From Candidatus Omnitrophota bacterium (GTDB taxonomy: Bacteria > Omnitrophota > Gorgyraeia > B26-G9), in assembly GCA_022013205.1 (NCBI GenBank), contig JAKLQT010000223.1, forward strand, positions 1 to 39,885: a DNA stretch of 39,885 nucleotides, given 5' to 3'. This document shows positions 16,270 through 25,245 of this stretch, piece after piece; positions within the stretch are counted from its first letter, which is position 1; every line of letters starts with the position of its first letter. The notes beneath the pieces are model-generated. The model had not been told where the DNA came from, searched no databases, and worked only from the letters and a program-made list of their open reading frames with translations. Both the position numbers and the translations under genes were made by a program.

Positions 16270-16453
16270 TATCAATACCTTCCTTTTAAGCATTTTCTTA
16301 AAAAATTTATTTGGAATCTTCGTCGGATAATTACCGTTATGGGCAATCGCAATATTCCCGCGTTTCCTCACCGCGATGCTGTAAAGCATACAAACCCGGG
16401 TATGTGAGCCTTGCGGCATTTTTATGCCCTGTAATACAAAATACTCCGTACAT
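16270..16453 (-). pseudogene. purF: Remnant of a canonical purF, deleted and frameshifted
   Basis: Two pieces of PurF glutaminase domain in different frames. From ATG at 16453 (overlapping the carB stop as TAATG) the frame reads MYGVFCITGHKNAARL, then YPGLYALQHRGEE, matching the PurF N-terminus (CGVFGIYGHKDA..., LYALQHRGQES). It stops at 16337. The other frame, overlapping it, gives RKRGNIAIAHNGNY, the later PurF segment around HNGN. The roughly 60-70 residues normally between them are missing, and all of the rest of PurF (about 380 aa) is gone. The downstream frame continues into DUF1846. The nucleophile Cys codon has become Tyr. I infer deletion between similar GCGGGAAT stretches coding ESAGI and KRGNI. 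Confidence 0.8.
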
Positions 16454-19400
16454 TATTTTTCCGACTCCTGATTCTCTTCATAGTAACTCTGCAAAGCCTT
16501 AGGAGTAATGCTGGTTTTCTGCATTGCTTCTATAGCTCTCACACTGGCAGATGCCGCGGCCATCGAAGTTATATAGGGAATTTTCTGCTGTATAGCCATA
16601 ATCCGGATATAGCTGTCGTCACTTTTTCCACTGCGCCCTACCGGTGTATTTATAATAAGATGAATCTCTTTGTTTTTCAGGGCATCGACAATATTAGGCC
16701 TGCCTTCATGCAGTTTTTTAACCGGGATACTGTCTATACCTTGTTCGCGCAAATATTTACTTGTTCCTTCTGTTGCATACACCTTTAGCCCTAATTCAGC
16801 AAGTTTGCGGGCAATAGGCAAAAGATTTTTCTTGTTTTTATCATCAACTGTCAAAAGGACTCCTCCTTCAATCGGCAGCCTGGCACCGGCAGCTTCTTCT
16901 GCTTTATAAAAAGCAAGATCAAAAGATTCGGCAATCCCCATAACCTCACCTGTTGCTCTCATTTCAGGGCCGAGCAGCGGGTCAACTTCCGGAAACATAT
17001 TAAAAGGAAATACCGCTTCTTTAACACCTACATAAGAAATTTTTTTAGCCCTTAGTTCAGGGAAATCTTTGATCTTTTTTCCCAGCATCAATTGTGTTGC
17101 TATATTAGCGATAGGGAAACCCATAATCTTAGAAACTATAGGTACAGTACGTGAAGCTCTTGGATTTGCCTCTAGGATATATACTTTGTCCTCACAAATC
17201 GCGTATTGAATATTCATCAATCCTTTGACTTCAAGCTCTTTCGCGATCGCCTTTGTATATTTCTCTATAGTTTTAATATGTTTATCTTTTATTGAACAAG
17301 GCGGGATAGCACAGGCTGAATCACCGCTGTGAACTCCGGCAAGTTCAATATGCTCCATTATTGAAGCAACAAATGTGTCTTCTCCGTCACTTAGAGCATC
17401 AACTTCAGCTTCAATCGCGTTTTCAAGAAAACGATCAATAAGCATCGGGTGTTCAGGGCTGAGTTCTATTGCCTCATTAGCGTATTTTATTAACATTAAT
17501 TCATCATAAACAATCTCCATGCCTCTGCCGCCCAAGACAAAAGAAGGCCTGACCATAAGCGGATATCCGAGATCATTCGCGATTTTAAGCGCTTCTTCCA
17601 AAGAACGTGCCGTACCGCTTTGCGGCTGAAGCACATTTAATTTGATCATCTTTTCTCTAAACTTTTCCCTGTCTTCCGCCAGAGCGATACTTTCCGGTGT
17701 TGTCCCCAGGATATTAACTCCATTATCTTTTAACTCCTGCGCGATATTCAAAGGGGTCTGTCCGCCAAACTGAACGATAACACCTTGCGGTTTTTCTTTT
17801 TCATATATAGAGAGAACTTCTTCCACCGTTAAGGGTTCAAAATATAATTTATCGGAAGTGTCATAATCAGTAGAAACAGTCTCCGGATTACAGTTGACCA
17901 TAATTGACTCATATCCTGCATCACGCAGCGCGAATGCCGCGTGCACACAGGTATAATCAAATTCAATCCCCTGCCCGATACGGTTAGGCCCGCCGCCTAA
18001 AATCATGATTTTTTTATTTATTGAAACAGGCACCGAATCTTCCGCGTTATAGGTAGAATAATAATACGCGGCATTATCAACTCCGCTGACAGGAACCGCC
18101 TCATAACACTCTTTTACCCCAAGTTTTATCCGCCTGTTTCTTACCTGCTTTTCTTCAACGCCAAAAAGATTTGCTATATATTTATCACCAAAACCCCATT
18201 GCTTAGCCTTCAGCAACTTCCCATCCGTCAATTTCTTCCAACCAACCGCTATAATTTCTTCTTCCAGATCAACAAGGTCTTTCATCTCCTGTATAAAATA
18301 ACTATTTATATACGTCATCTTATTTAATTCATCAACACTCAGGCCTTTACGCAGTGCTTCATACATAATGAAGATACGTTCACTTGTTGGGTTGGCTAAC
18401 TTTTCTTTTAAACGGTCAAGCGGAAGGGATTTAAAGTTTTTCGCTCCTCCCAAGCCATACCTCTTGATCTCCAGAGATCTTATCGCTTTTTGAAAGGCCT
18501 CCTTAAATGTTTTACCAATGCTCATCACTTCGCCTACTGCCTTCATCTGCGTACCCAGAATATCTAACGCCTGAGGGAATTTTTCAAATGCCCAGCGTGC
18601 GAATTTTATAACCACATATTCTCCGCTGGGTTCATATTTCTCCAGCGTCCCTTTCCTCCAGTAAGGCATCTCATCCATAGTCAAGCCTATGGCAAGTTTT
18701 GTTGATATACGAGCAATAGGAAAACCTGTTGCCTTTGAAGCCAGGGCAGATGAACGCGAAGTCCTGGGATTAATTTCAATAACTAATAAGCGGTCATCTT
18801 TAGGATTATGCGCGAATTGAACATTAGTACCTCCGGTTACCCCAATGGCATCAACAATTCTATATGAATAATCCTGCATGCGGTCTTGTAATTTTTTCGG
18901 TACAGTTAACATCGGAGCCGCGCAAAAACTATCTCCGGTATGCACACCCATGGCATCAATGTTTTCGATAAAACATACCGTAATCTTCTGATTTTTAGCA
19001 TCACGCACAACTTCAAGCTCCAGCTCTTCCCATCCAAAAACAGATTCTTCAACCAGCACCTGGTGCACAAGGCTCGCGTTAAGCCCGCGCCTGACTATTG
19101 TCCTTAGTTCCTCTACATTATACGCGATCCCGCCGCCTGTTCCTCCCATTGTATAAGCCGGACGCAAAACAACAGGATAATTCATTTTTTCCGCGATCTT
19201 CTGGGCTTCTTCCACAGAATGACAGGGGTCAGAAAGCGGCATTTCAATACCGATTTTGTTCATTGTTTCTTTAAAAGCAATCCTGTCTTCACCTCGCTCG
19301 ATAGCGTCAGCTTTTACCCCAATAATTTCTACATTATGTTTTTTTAATACGCCGGAGGCATGAAGTGAAGAGGTAAGATTAAGCGCTGTTTGTCCGCCTA

Positions 19401-19668
19401 AATTAGGAAGCAAAGCATCCGGCTTTTCTATCTCGATGATCTTTTCTATAGTCTCTGCAGTAAGCGGCTCGATATAAGTTTTATCTGCCATGCCAGGGTC
19501 AGTCATTATAGTAGCCGGATTAGAATTTACCAGCACAACCTCATATCCTTCTTCTTTTAATGCTTTACAGGCCTGTGTTCCTGAATAATCAAATTCGCAA
19601 GCTTGCCCGATAATAATCGGCCCTGAACCAATAATCAGAATTTTTTTAATATCCTCTCTGCGCGGCAT
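16453..19668 (-). CDS. carB: Carbamoyl-phosphate synthase large subunit
   Basis: 1071 aa, full length. Makes carbamoyl phosphate from bicarbonate, ammonia and two ATP for pyrimidine and arginine synthesis. Two homologous ATP-grasp halves begin KKILIIGSGPIIIGQACEFD and KKIMILGGGPNRIGQGIEFD, with LRPAYTMGGTGGG and VRPSFVLGGRGME loops. A C-terminal MGS-like allosteric domain follows (LLTVDDKNKKNLLPIARKL, then INTPVGRSGKSDD). GGAGC ribosome binding site upstream. The small subunit gene just upstream is truncated, so this CarB must use free ammonia, another CarA, or be idle. Its stop overlaps the start of the purF remnant. Confidence 0.95.
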   Translation of the reverse strand: MPRREDIKKILIIGSGPIIIGQACEFDYSGTQACKALKEEGYEVVLVNSNPATIMTDPGMADKTYIEPLTAETIEKIIEIEKPDALLPNLGGQTALNLTSSLHASGVLKKHNVEIIGVKADAIERGEDRIAFKETMNKIGIEMPLSDPCHSVEEAQKIAEKMNYPVVLRPAYTMGGTGGGIAYNVEELRTIVRRGLNASLVHQVLVEESVFGWEELELEVVRDAKNQKITVCFIENIDAMGVHTGDSFCAAPMLTVPKKLQDRMQDYSYRIVDAIGVTGGTNVQFAHNPKDDRLLVIEINPRTSRSSALASKATGFPIARISTKLAIGLTMDEMPYWRKGTLEKYEPSGEYVVIKFARWAFEKFPQALDILGTQMKAVGEVMSIGKTFKEAFQKAIRSLEIKRYGLGGAKNFKSLPLDRLKEKLANPTSERIFIMYEALRKGLSVDELNKMTYINSYFIQEMKDLVDLEEEIIAVGWKKLTDGKLLKAKQWGFGDKYIANLFGVEEKQVRNRRIKLGVKECYEAVPVSGVDNAAYYYSTYNAEDSVPVSINKKIMILGGGPNRIGQGIEFDYTCVHAAFALRDAGYESIMVNCNPETVSTDYDTSDKLYFEPLTVEEVLSIYEKEKPQGVIVQFGGQTPLNIAQELKDNGVNILGTTPESIALAEDREKFREKMIKLNVLQPQSGTARSLEEALKIANDLGYPLMVRPSFVLGGRGMEIVYDELMLIKYANEAIELSPEHPMLIDRFLENAIEAEVDALSDGEDTFVASIMEHIELAGVHSGDSACAIPPCSIKDKHIKTIEKYTKAIAKELEVKGLMNIQYAICEDKVYILEANPRASRTVPIVSKIMGFPIANIATQLMLGKKIKDFPELRAKKISYVGVKEAVFPFNMFPEVDPLLGPEMRATGEVMGIAESFDLAFYKAEEAAGARLPIEGGVLLTVDDKNKKNLLPIARKLAELGLKVYATEGTSKYLREQGIDSIPVKKLHEGRPNIVDALKNKEIHLIINTPVGRSGKSDDSYIRIMAIQQKIPYITSMAAASASVRAIEAMQKTSITPKALQSYYEENQESEK

Positions 19669-19730
19669 AACTTAATGCTCCTTTCCTATCTATCTTTAAG
19701 AAAACTTTTTCAGGTATTCCTGTAAATAAG

Positions 19731-20003
19731 TTACTGAAAAATTACTTTTTTTACCGATTCCATACCATTGACTGCTGCCTGAATGACTTTGCAATTACCG
19801 ATAAGCGGATAGGTCATCGTAACAATTTGAGCTTTGTAGAAAGGATCGGTAAGTATTTCCTGATATCCGGCAAGGCTTGTGTTAAATACTACTTCGCCGA
19901 ATACGGTACCGGCTGTTCCAAAAGAAAATCCGCCCAAAGCCCGTCCGGCCTCTAAAATAATCTTTGCTCTTTTACGGTTATGGGCATATTCTGCGTTATT
20001 CAT
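19731..20003 (-). pseudogene. carA: carA truncated to its N-terminal fragment
   Basis: 90 codons. Residues ~12-67 are unmistakably the start of the carbamoyl-phosphate synthase small subunit: AKIILEAGRALGGFSFG, TVFGEVVFNTSLAGYQEILT, IVTMTYPLIGN. A normal CarA is about 360 aa. After LIGN the sequence no longer resembles CarA and stops within 24 codons, and carB begins about 60 nt later. The whole glutaminase domain (Cys-His-Glu triad) is missing. The promoter and start codon remain intact. The tail and the space before carB contain no recognisable CarA piece in any frame I tried. A fragment this short cannot supply ammonia to CarB. Confidence 0.8.
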
Positions 20004-20086
20004 ACAATTATTTATAATTCAATATCTTATTATCGCGTTTTAGGCTTTTTATGTATAGTGGACCCCTAAATAGCGGGTTTGAAGGG

Positions 20087-20103
20087 TTTACCATAATGGC
20101 AAA
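20087..20103. promoter_or_regulatory. Operator-like palindrome at the carA start site
   Basis: tttaccataatggcaaa: arms TTT-CCAT/ATGG-AAA are symmetric apart from one pair. It begins 1 nt after the -10 box of the carA promoter, so it covers the predicted transcription start, a typical place for a repressor. No matching regulator is in the window. Confidence 0.4.
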
Positions 20104-20104
20104 T

Positions 20105-20133
20105 ATTATAATATAAGCGTCCTATGTTAGGAA
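20105..20133 (-). promoter_or_regulatory. Promoter of carA-carB
   Basis: Minus strand TTCCTA, 17-nt spacer, TATAAT. The -10 box is consensus and the -35 is weak. The predicted leader is about 95 nt. The -35 region lies in an imperfect hairpin (20115-20135) that is followed by eight T on the plus strand. Confidence 0.55.
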
Positions 20134-20175
20134 GCTTTTTTTTAAATTTTCCAACTGGTATTTTTGGCCTTAATA

Positions 20176-21198
20176 TTATTCCAAAGCCAGCCCCGCGGCT
20201 ATCACTAGGTCCGGCAGGTTATCTTCGAATTCCTGCTGAGAAATATTAGAATCAAGATTAAACCTGCGGTTAAAAGTAAACCTTTTAACTTTTAGCCCTA
20301 AATTGCTTTCCAGCATTTTTTCCAGATTATACAAACGCAGGCTGCCGCCGCTGAAATATACAGCGCTTATTTCCTTACCCATCTCTTTTTTTATATATTG
20401 AAAGGAAATTTTTAACTCATTACATAAATTTTCCAGCACAATATTTACCAATCTATTAATATTTACATCTTCGTCCTGGATATTATACTTTATCGCTTCC
20501 GCGGTAGAATAAGTCAAATGCAATCTTTCTTCAACTATCTGGGTTATATCACGCCCTCCCCACAAAATATCCCGCGCGAATTGAGGGATTCCCTTGTTAA
20601 CTATAACAATATTTGTAAAGTAAGAGCCGATATTTATAAGCGCGGTAATCTTTTTATCTTCATTATGCTGCGTAAAATTAAACGCGTTCATTAATGCTAA
20701 AACATCAACATCTATAAACTGCGGTTCAAGCCCGGCATTTTTAACAATGTTTATACGTTCTTCAATAAAATCCTTTTTTGCCGCTACAAGAAGAACAACT
20801 AACTGCCTACCGCCAGGCCTCGCAATGGTTTCCAATATACGGCAGTCCCAAATGACTTCATTCGCCTTAAATGGGATATATTTATCCAGCTCCAAAAGTA
20901 ACGCCTCTTTTAATTCCGATCTGCGCATAAGAGGCATGCGTATAAATCTATACGAAACATTCGGCCCGCTAACGGCAATATTTACTTTTGTAGAACTTAT
21001 ACCCGTTTTCCTTAGAGTGTTTTTAATGATTCCCGAGATTTGAGCATTTGTCGCTTTTTCAGGGATATTGCTTTTAGCAAATGAAATCTTTTTTTTCTTG
21101 CTGAATTTTTCTGTTTTAAGGCCAACAATCTTGACGCTAAAATTACCGATATCCAAACCCAGGCCGCTTAAGGTATTATTTGGCTTAAAAATATTCAT
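20176..21198 (-). CDS. pilM: Type IV pilus inner-membrane platform protein PilM
   Basis: 340 aa, actin/FtsA-like ATPase fold. Seen: phosphate-1 motif GLDIGNFSVKIVGL (13-26), the SHS2-like insertion (MPLMRRSELKEALLLELDKY), INIGSYFTNIVIV, and adenosine motif VYFSGGSLRLYNLE. In pili PilM is cytosolic and grips the N-terminal INLLP peptide of PilN, linking the platform to the ATPase. Here it is the last gene of the pilus cluster, not the first as in Proteobacteria, behind the TPR gene by 30 nt. Confidence 0.9.
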   Translation of the reverse strand: MNIFKPNNTLSGLGLDIGNFSVKIVGLKTEKFSKKKKISFAKSNIPEKATNAQISGIIKNTLRKTGISSTKVNIAVSGPNVSYRFIRMPLMRRSELKEALLLELDKYIPFKANEVIWDCRILETIARPGGRQLVVLLVAAKKDFIEERINIVKNAGLEPQFIDVDVLALMNAFNFTQHNEDKKITALINIGSYFTNIVIVNKGIPQFARDILWGGRDITQIVEERLHLTYSTAEAIKYNIQDEDVNINRLVNIVLENLCNELKISFQYIKKEMGKEISAVYFSGGSLRLYNLEKMLESNLGLKVKRFTFNRRFNLDSNISQQEFEDNLPDLVIAAGLALE

Positions 21199-21228
21199 TA
21201 TTATCTTTCTAAAAAAATATTCGAAATT

Positions 21229-21900
21229 TTATTGTGTTTTCTCAATGATATCAGGATTATCCAAATACTTCTTGTAATATTGACCTGATTTTTCTCTATC
21301 TTTTAAATTCTTATCATAAATTAACGCTAAATTATAATAGATTTGCCCATCGTCTTGGCCTTTATATAATTTTAACGCCAGATTATACGCCTTTATAGCA
21401 TCTTCATATCTTCCTACTTTCACGTAAAGGCAGCCTAAATTATAATACACATCCTTTTCCCGGGGCGCGTGTTTTAAAATCAACTCAAACTGAGCTATAG
21501 CCGAAATATAGTCCCCCTTCTCATAATATTGATAGCCCAGTTGATAATAAGCTCTTATTTGCCTGTTCTTTGTTTGTTCGCTGTGTTTTAATTTTTTATG
21601 TACGGGAGAGGATTTATTAGCCTTAGAATAACGCTTTTTATTTAGTAAATCAGCATCTGCTGTACTATCATCACTTTTTAACGAGCCGCAATCTATATTA
21701 AGAGACTTTAACAACGCCAAAAATTCCGCCTCTTCTTTATCCAATACTTGCTGCTTTTCTCTAATTACAGGCTCATTTTTCTCAGGCAACTGCCCGGCTC
21801 GGCATAAATTGATTAAAGATAAATAGATAAGTAAAAAAATCGACAAGCGCATGAAGAATAGAGCATTACGCCATTTATCCTTAATCTTAAGACTGTTCAA
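21229..21900 (-). CDS. Exported TPR-repeat protein of the pilus cluster
   Basis: 223 aa from TTG at 21900, chosen because GGAGG lies 6 nt upstream; the open frame extends 7 codons further to an unsupported start. A basic stretch and hydrophobic segment (MRLSIFLLIYLSLINL) form a signal peptide or anchor. Three to four tetratricopeptide repeats follow: AYYQLGYQYYEKGDYISAIAQ, DVYYNLGCLYVKVGRYEDAI, and IYYNLALIYDKNLKDREKSG, then YYKKYLDNP. TPR proteins such as PilF/PilW or Tgl pilot the secretin to the outer membrane. Its position between the secretin gene and pilM supports such a role, but a lipobox is not clear. Between signal and repeats there is a charged linker. Confidence 0.75.
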   Translation of the reverse strand: MNSLKIKDKWRNALFFMRLSIFLLIYLSLINLCRAGQLPEKNEPVIREKQQVLDKEEAEFLALLKSLNIDCGSLKSDDSTADADLLNKKRYSKANKSSPVHKKLKHSEQTKNRQIRAYYQLGYQYYEKGDYISAIAQFELILKHAPREKDVYYNLGCLYVKVGRYEDAIKAYNLALKLYKGQDDGQIYYNLALIYDKNLKDREKSGQYYKKYLDNPDIIEKTQ

Positions 21901-21958
21901 ACGATACCTCCATGTAATCACCTAAAAAGAAAAAGTTTATATCACAGGCTATCCTGTT

Positions 21959-23440
21959 TTATTTTAACGGACGCAAAGGGAAAGAATCCGCCGTTTCTGT
22001 ATTGCGATCTAAAATATTTTTGCGCTCATCTCTAATCGGATCAAACTTTTCCAAATTTACCTGTTCTCTAGGAGTTAATTGAACCTGATTAATTATAAAC
22101 GGAGTTACAAATATAAGTAATTCCGTATCCGTAGATGAATTGACCGTTTTTCTAAACAATTTGCCGATTAAAGGCAAATCACCTAAAATAGGCGTTTTAT
22201 CTATAGTGTCTGTTTTACTCTTCTTCCGCAATCCGCCAATAATAATCGTTTCACCGCTTTTCACCAGCAGGTTGGTTTCCGCCTTACGGGAATCGATAAT
22301 CGGCTGGTTTTCTATAGTTCCTGTCCTAAAACTCTGCTCGGTTTTTATAGTTAGAGATATAAAGCCGTCAGAACTAATAGTCGGAGTAACTTCAAGCTTT
22401 ATCCCCACATCCTTAAATGAAACTGTGGATGTTATTGATCCTGTTTCTGTGGATATCGTAGATTGAACATACGGAACCTGCTCAATAAGCTCTATTTTTG
22501 CCGTCAATCCATCTAAAGTCATTACCTTAGGATTTGCCAGTACCTCAGCTTTTTGAGTTTGGCTCCAGAAGTCAACAAGCGCGATTAATTCCGTGTTTTT
22601 ATAAATAGTTTTTCCGTATTTTATAATTCCTTCCACCCTGTCGGATCCTAAATTCTGCTGCGCCGACTTATCATTGTCACTATCCGCGTCATCCAATGAA
22701 TCTTTGTCTCCCAAGAGTAAATTTATCCCCAGCTGTTCATCTTCAGTAAGTTTCACATCCAGCATTAAGCCTTCGATTAAAACCTGCGGAGTGCGTTTAT
22801 CAAGTTCTTCTATAACCTTTATCATTTTTTGAATATTTTCCGCGTTATCGGTTATAATTAAACTATTTGTCTTTATATCAACAGAGATTTTTCCCCGTCC
22901 TGATCTCATCGAGTCAAGAGACCCTTTAATATTTTCGACATTGGCAAAATTCAAAAATACCACCTTTGATATTAAAGGGACCGTTGAATCTTCCATCTGC
23001 AATTCATTATATGTCAAAATTCTTAAAAAATTTTCCTCACGGATAGAAGCCAGGTTATATGTTTTTAAAATCATCTCCAGAGCTTTTTCCCAATTAGCGT
23101 TACTAACGCTTATCGAAACCTTACTTTTTACTTGTTCACTGATAACAATATTCAAACCGCTGACACGCGAAAACATTCTCGCAACATCTTTCATATCCAC
23201 ATCTTTTAAATCCAGATCAATTAAATCGCCTTCCTTTATATAAAATCCCGGGATTTTCTCAGATTGAGCAAAAGCCTGCTCAATCATAAAACACCCTTTA
23301 GATTTATTTGCCGTCTGCTTTAATGATACCGCACCAGCAGGGCAATCCGAAACATAATATTGCGGTTTTAATTTACCCATCAAAATTAAAGCCAGCATTA
23401 TCACCGCTAAAACAAATCCTTTATAACGGAATTTCTTCAA
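21959..23440 (-). CDS. pilQ: Type IV pilus / type II secretion secretin (PilQ/GspD-like)
   Basis: 493 aa from a TTG start with GGAGAAAAGGA upstream. N-terminal hydrophobic signal, then one STN-type secretin N-domain (about 70-130: DLDLKDVDMKDVARMFSRVS, SKVSISVSNANWEKALEMIL). An N1 domain follows (VVFLNFANVENIKGSL), and then the secretin core with VPYVQSTISTETGSI, DVGIKLEVTPTISSDG, GETIIIGGLRKK and DLPLIGKLFRKTV. It forms the outer-membrane ring through which the pilus or substrates pass. It lacks the long AMIN-rich N-terminus of proteobacterial PilQ, making it short. Order N-O-P-Q matches other pilus operons. Confidence 0.9.
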   Translation of the reverse strand: MKKFRYKGFVLAVIMLALILMGKLKPQYYVSDCPAGAVSLKQTANKSKGCFMIEQAFAQSEKIPGFYIKEGDLIDLDLKDVDMKDVARMFSRVSGLNIVISEQVKSKVSISVSNANWEKALEMILKTYNLASIREENFLRILTYNELQMEDSTVPLISKVVFLNFANVENIKGSLDSMRSGRGKISVDIKTNSLIITDNAENIQKMIKVIEELDKRTPQVLIEGLMLDVKLTEDEQLGINLLLGDKDSLDDADSDNDKSAQQNLGSDRVEGIIKYGKTIYKNTELIALVDFWSQTQKAEVLANPKVMTLDGLTAKIELIEQVPYVQSTISTETGSITSTVSFKDVGIKLEVTPTISSDGFISLTIKTEQSFRTGTIENQPIIDSRKAETNLLVKSGETIIIGGLRKKSKTDTIDKTPILGDLPLIGKLFRKTVNSSTDTELLIFVTPFIINQVQLTPREQVNLEKFDPIRDERKNILDRNTETADSFPLRPLK

Positions 23441-23515
23441 TCCTTTTCTCCTTTATATTTTTCTATTAATAAATCTTCTAAAGCCGGCAAGCCATTACAA
23501 AATATCCGCGGCTCT

Positions 23516-23932
23516 TTAAAATTTTTTAGCTTTTTCTTTTTCTATGAAAATTTCAAAACTAAAATTACCATATTTTAAAATCACTTTATCTTTTTTTATC
23601 TCTTCAACCTTTAAATCTTTCCAGGTATCTCCTTTTTGAACAAGTTCAGTATTTATAATCGCGATTGAATCTTCCTTTTTCCAGATAATCCCATTTAATT
23701 TCACGGAATAAGGCAATTTTAATACATCAAAAGATTCTTCCGCTATTTTTCCCTGCTCATTTAACGCGACAAAGGGATCCCTTTCTTCTTCCGTGAATGA
23801 TAACTCGATAGTATTATTCATTATAAGGCAAATTACCGGCAAAAACAATAAAAAACAGGCTTTTTTAACCGTTCCTAACCTGCTAAATTCATGCCGTGCT
23901 GGGATATTAACAATAAATTCATTAAACTTCAT
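23516..23932 (-). CDS. PilP/GspC-like periplasmic protein
   Basis: 138 aa. Short cytosolic start, one transmembrane helix (about 25-44, ACFLLFLPVICLIM), then a RDPFVAL motif and a small beta domain: LPYSVKLNGIIWKKEDSIAI, VQKGDTWKDLKVEEI, KDKVILKYGNFSFEI. This is the homology-region fold shared by PilP and GspC, which connects the inner-membrane PilN/O complex to the secretin. Position between pilO and the secretin gene is the canonical pilP place. PilP is usually a lipoprotein; here it appears membrane-anchored as GspC is. Confidence 0.75.
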   Translation of the reverse strand: MKFNEFIVNIPARHEFSRLGTVKKACFLLFLPVICLIMNNTIELSFTEEERDPFVALNEQGKIAEESFDVLKLPYSVKLNGIIWKKEDSIAIINTELVQKGDTWKDLKVEEIKKDKVILKYGNFSFEIFIEKEKAKKF

Positions 23933-23975
23933 GCGAAAAGCATCCTTTTGTTTTTGATTTTTTAAACTTTATCAC

Positions 23976-24557
23976 TTATATTCTAAGTTTCGCGTTAAAA
24001 ACATTAAAAGTCATTTTTATATCATGAACTGTTGGATTTTTTGAATTTTTTTTAATTTCGAAAGTTTCTATTTTAAACAACTTCTTTGATTCTTCTACTC
24101 TTTTTAAAAATTTTAATAACTTTGGATAACTAGCTCTCATCTTAAAAACAACTGCCATCTGTTTCAAGGAAAACGGAGCATTTTCATAAAAATCATCTAT
24201 TGATTCTGACGATACCGGCTCAATAGAGCCAAATTCCAGCTCTAAATCCCTGCTTATCGCGATAATCTCTTTTACAACCAATGTTATATCTTCTTTAAAA
24301 AAAAGCATATCTGTATAAGACTCATGATATGTACCAGCCTCTTTGATTTCCTGCCTTAAACGCTCGTTCCCCTGGATAGTTTCCTGCCGGCGGGCAAGTT
24401 CTATCTGGCGTTCTTTTACCACGCCTCTTTGCGCCTTAAGCTGTTTAATCTCAGGGGAGATAACCACAAAAAAGAAAATCATAGCCCCAACAATTAGGGC
24501 TAAAACAATACCCAGATATAAATATACCTTCTCCTTATCTTCTAAATAAAAATTCAT
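23976..24557 (-). CDS. pilO: Type IV pilus alignment protein PilO
   Basis: 193 aa. N-terminal transmembrane helix at about 12-32 (YLYLGIVLALIVGAMIFFFV), coiled-coil region (KQLKAQRGVVKERQIELARR), then a ferredoxin-like domain (PFSLKQMAVVFKMRASYPKL, KFLKRVEESKKLFKIETFEI). PilO heterodimerises with PilN in the periplasm and sets the spacing of the alignment complex. It begins 9 nt behind pilN. Sequence conservation is low as usual in this family; the call rests on architecture and order. Confidence 0.82.
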   Translation of the reverse strand: MNFYLEDKEKVYLYLGIVLALIVGAMIFFFVVISPEIKQLKAQRGVVKERQIELARRQETIQGNERLRQEIKEAGTYHESYTDMLFFKEDITLVVKEIIAISRDLELEFGSIEPVSSESIDDFYENAPFSLKQMAVVFKMRASYPKLLKFLKRVEESKKLFKIETFEIKKNSKNPTVHDIKMTFNVFNAKLRI

Positions 24558-24566
24558 ATCTTTTCT

Positions 24567-25193
24567 CTATTCTTTTAAATCCATTTTTATTTTAAAATTT
24601 ATCATATGCTCTTCAGCTTTGCTGCCTTTTCTTAAGTCAAGCATAGTTAAATCCTTAAAGTTTTGATAAAAATCTTTACTTTCCTTGATGTCCTCAATAA
24701 ATCTATTTATTTTTAAAAGTATTTCATCGTCGGTACTCAAAAAACCCACATGAGCGGAAAGCCGCAACGACCTTTTAAATTTCATATTATCATTCAGCTG
24801 CGCCCGGTTATCTTCTTTTTCTAATACTAATTCCTCAAACCACATTTCTATTGGCGTAATTTTAATCAGCTGATTGAATCTTTCCGACCAAAAAATATCC
24901 CGGCTTAAAATCCTGCGTAAAAAAATAACCGCTTCTTCAGCTTCTTTTTTTTGTTCCAGCAAATTACCGCGTTCTTTAACCAATTCTTCCGTAGCTTTCC
25001 ACGAGGCTTCAATTCCTGCCAATTCCACTTTTATTTCATCCAGCTTTGAGCTAAGAACCAGCCGCCATGCCAACAAAAAAACAGTAATTACAACAGCCGC
25101 CAAAATAAGCCTTGCTATTTCAGGCGTTATTATTAAAAACTGCCTGTTTTTTTTTACCTGCAATTCCTCGGGCAAAAGATTTATTAAACGCAT
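24567..25193 (-). CDS. pilN: Type IV pilus assembly protein PilN
   Basis: 208 aa. Begins MRLINLLPEEL, the short cytosolic motif that PilM binds in characterised systems. One transmembrane helix (about 28-47), a coiled coil (VELAGIEASWKATEELVKER) and a periplasmic ferredoxin-like domain ending in KIKMDLKE follow. Its partner pilO is directly behind. Interaction with the distant pilM gene product is expected despite the gene order. Confidence 0.88.
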   Translation of the reverse strand: MRLINLLPEELQVKKNRQFLIITPEIARLILAAVVITVFLLAWRLVLSSKLDEIKVELAGIEASWKATEELVKERGNLLEQKKEAEEAVIFLRRILSRDIFWSERFNQLIKITPIEMWFEELVLEKEDNRAQLNDNMKFKRSLRLSAHVGFLSTDDEILLKINRFIEDIKESKDFYQNFKDLTMLDLRKGSKAEEHMINFKIKMDLKE

Positions 25194-25245
25194 ATTTTTA
25201 ATTTCCTATTTATACACGCGTATTTCTTTTTCTATATAACAAGCC

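Noticed and set aside
16270..16419. N-terminal 50 residues of DUF1846
   Set aside because: They match PurF, not DUF1846, and a proper start with ribosome binding site exists at 16269.
20115..20143. Plus-strand terminator
   Set aside because: The hairpin plus T run is real, but no plus-strand gene precedes it; it overlaps the carA -35 box, so I list it only with that promoter.
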